Source: Ruminococcaceae bacterium UBA1865
GTDB lineage: Bacteria > Bacillota > Clostridia > Oscillospirales > Acutalibacteraceae
Reading direction: 5' to 3'
NCBI GenBank assembly: GCA_002338255.1
Contig: DDHX01000036.1
Span: 1 to 14,142, forward strand
Length of the DNA stretch: 14,142 nt
This document shows, in pieces, positions 14,034 through 14,142 of the stretch. The first letter of the stretch is position 1. Each line of letters begins with the position of its first letter. The translations under genes and the position numbers were made by a program. The notes beneath the pieces were generated by a model, which ran no database searches, was not told the origin of the DNA, and saw only the letters and a list, made by a program, of their open reading frames with translations.

Positions 14034-14142
14034 ATAGAATATCAACACTGTTTATGGGCCTTGTGTTATACATTTACCAATACCATCACTCCTCAAAATG
14101 TAAAGAGAACAGTTTGGACACTCATTGAAAAGGCCTTACCCC

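Noticed and set aside
14100..14142. Possible transposase tail or insertion-sequence end on the minus strand at the right edge
   Set aside because: Short frames with stops are visible, but too few residues and no recognisable terminal inverted repeat or target duplication to support a mobile element.

Overview
This window reads as chromosomal DNA from a low-to-moderate GC Gram-positive, most likely a member of Clostridia. That placement is an inference. It rests on strong AGGAGG-type Shine-Dalgarno (SD) sites, a His-less HPr-like protein, YtxH and lmo0937-type small proteins, a GH65/PgmB phosphorolysis operon, and AT-rich intergenic DNA. I see no rRNA, tRNA, CRISPR array or complete insertion sequence.

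Left block (1-4379, all minus strand): the first 13 codons of a PhzF-family protein, an aldo/keto reductase with a C-terminal ferredoxin-like domain, a nicotinamidase-like isochorismatase-fold hydrolase, a membrane-anchored diguanylate cyclase, and a 400-residue AraC-type regulator.

Central block (4543-10908, plus strand): an operon divergent from the AraC regulator. Gene order is solute-binding lipoprotein, hairpin, two permeases, GH65 glycoside phosphorylase, beta-phosphoglucomutase. The inferred logic is that an alpha-linked glucose disaccharide or oligosaccharide is imported, split by phosphate into beta-glucose 1-phosphate plus glucose (or another acceptor), and the phosphosugar is isomerised to glucose 6-phosphate. 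No ABC ATPase gene is present, so a shared ATPase must be encoded elsewhere. The AT-rich divergent promoter region carries two copies of a palindromic 10-mer exactly 20 bp apart, a candidate AraC operator. A perfect 15-bp bidirectional terminator closes the operon.

Right block (11123-13885, minus strand): methylglyoxal synthase followed directly by a His-less, Crh-like HPr paralogue; then YggT, a 49-residue lmo0937-type membrane protein and a YtxH protein (envelope or stress-type small proteins); then an orphan Phd/YefM-type antitoxin. The last 250 bases are very AT-rich and hold a strong plus-strand sigma-A-like promoter whose transcript leaves the window.

The most interesting points are the mgsA plus Crh-like pair, which is a physical counterpart of the Crh control of MgsA known from Bacillus subtilis; the unusually large extracytoplasmic insertion in the first permease; the hairpin separating binding protein from permeases; and the unexplained promoter and transcript start at the right edge.
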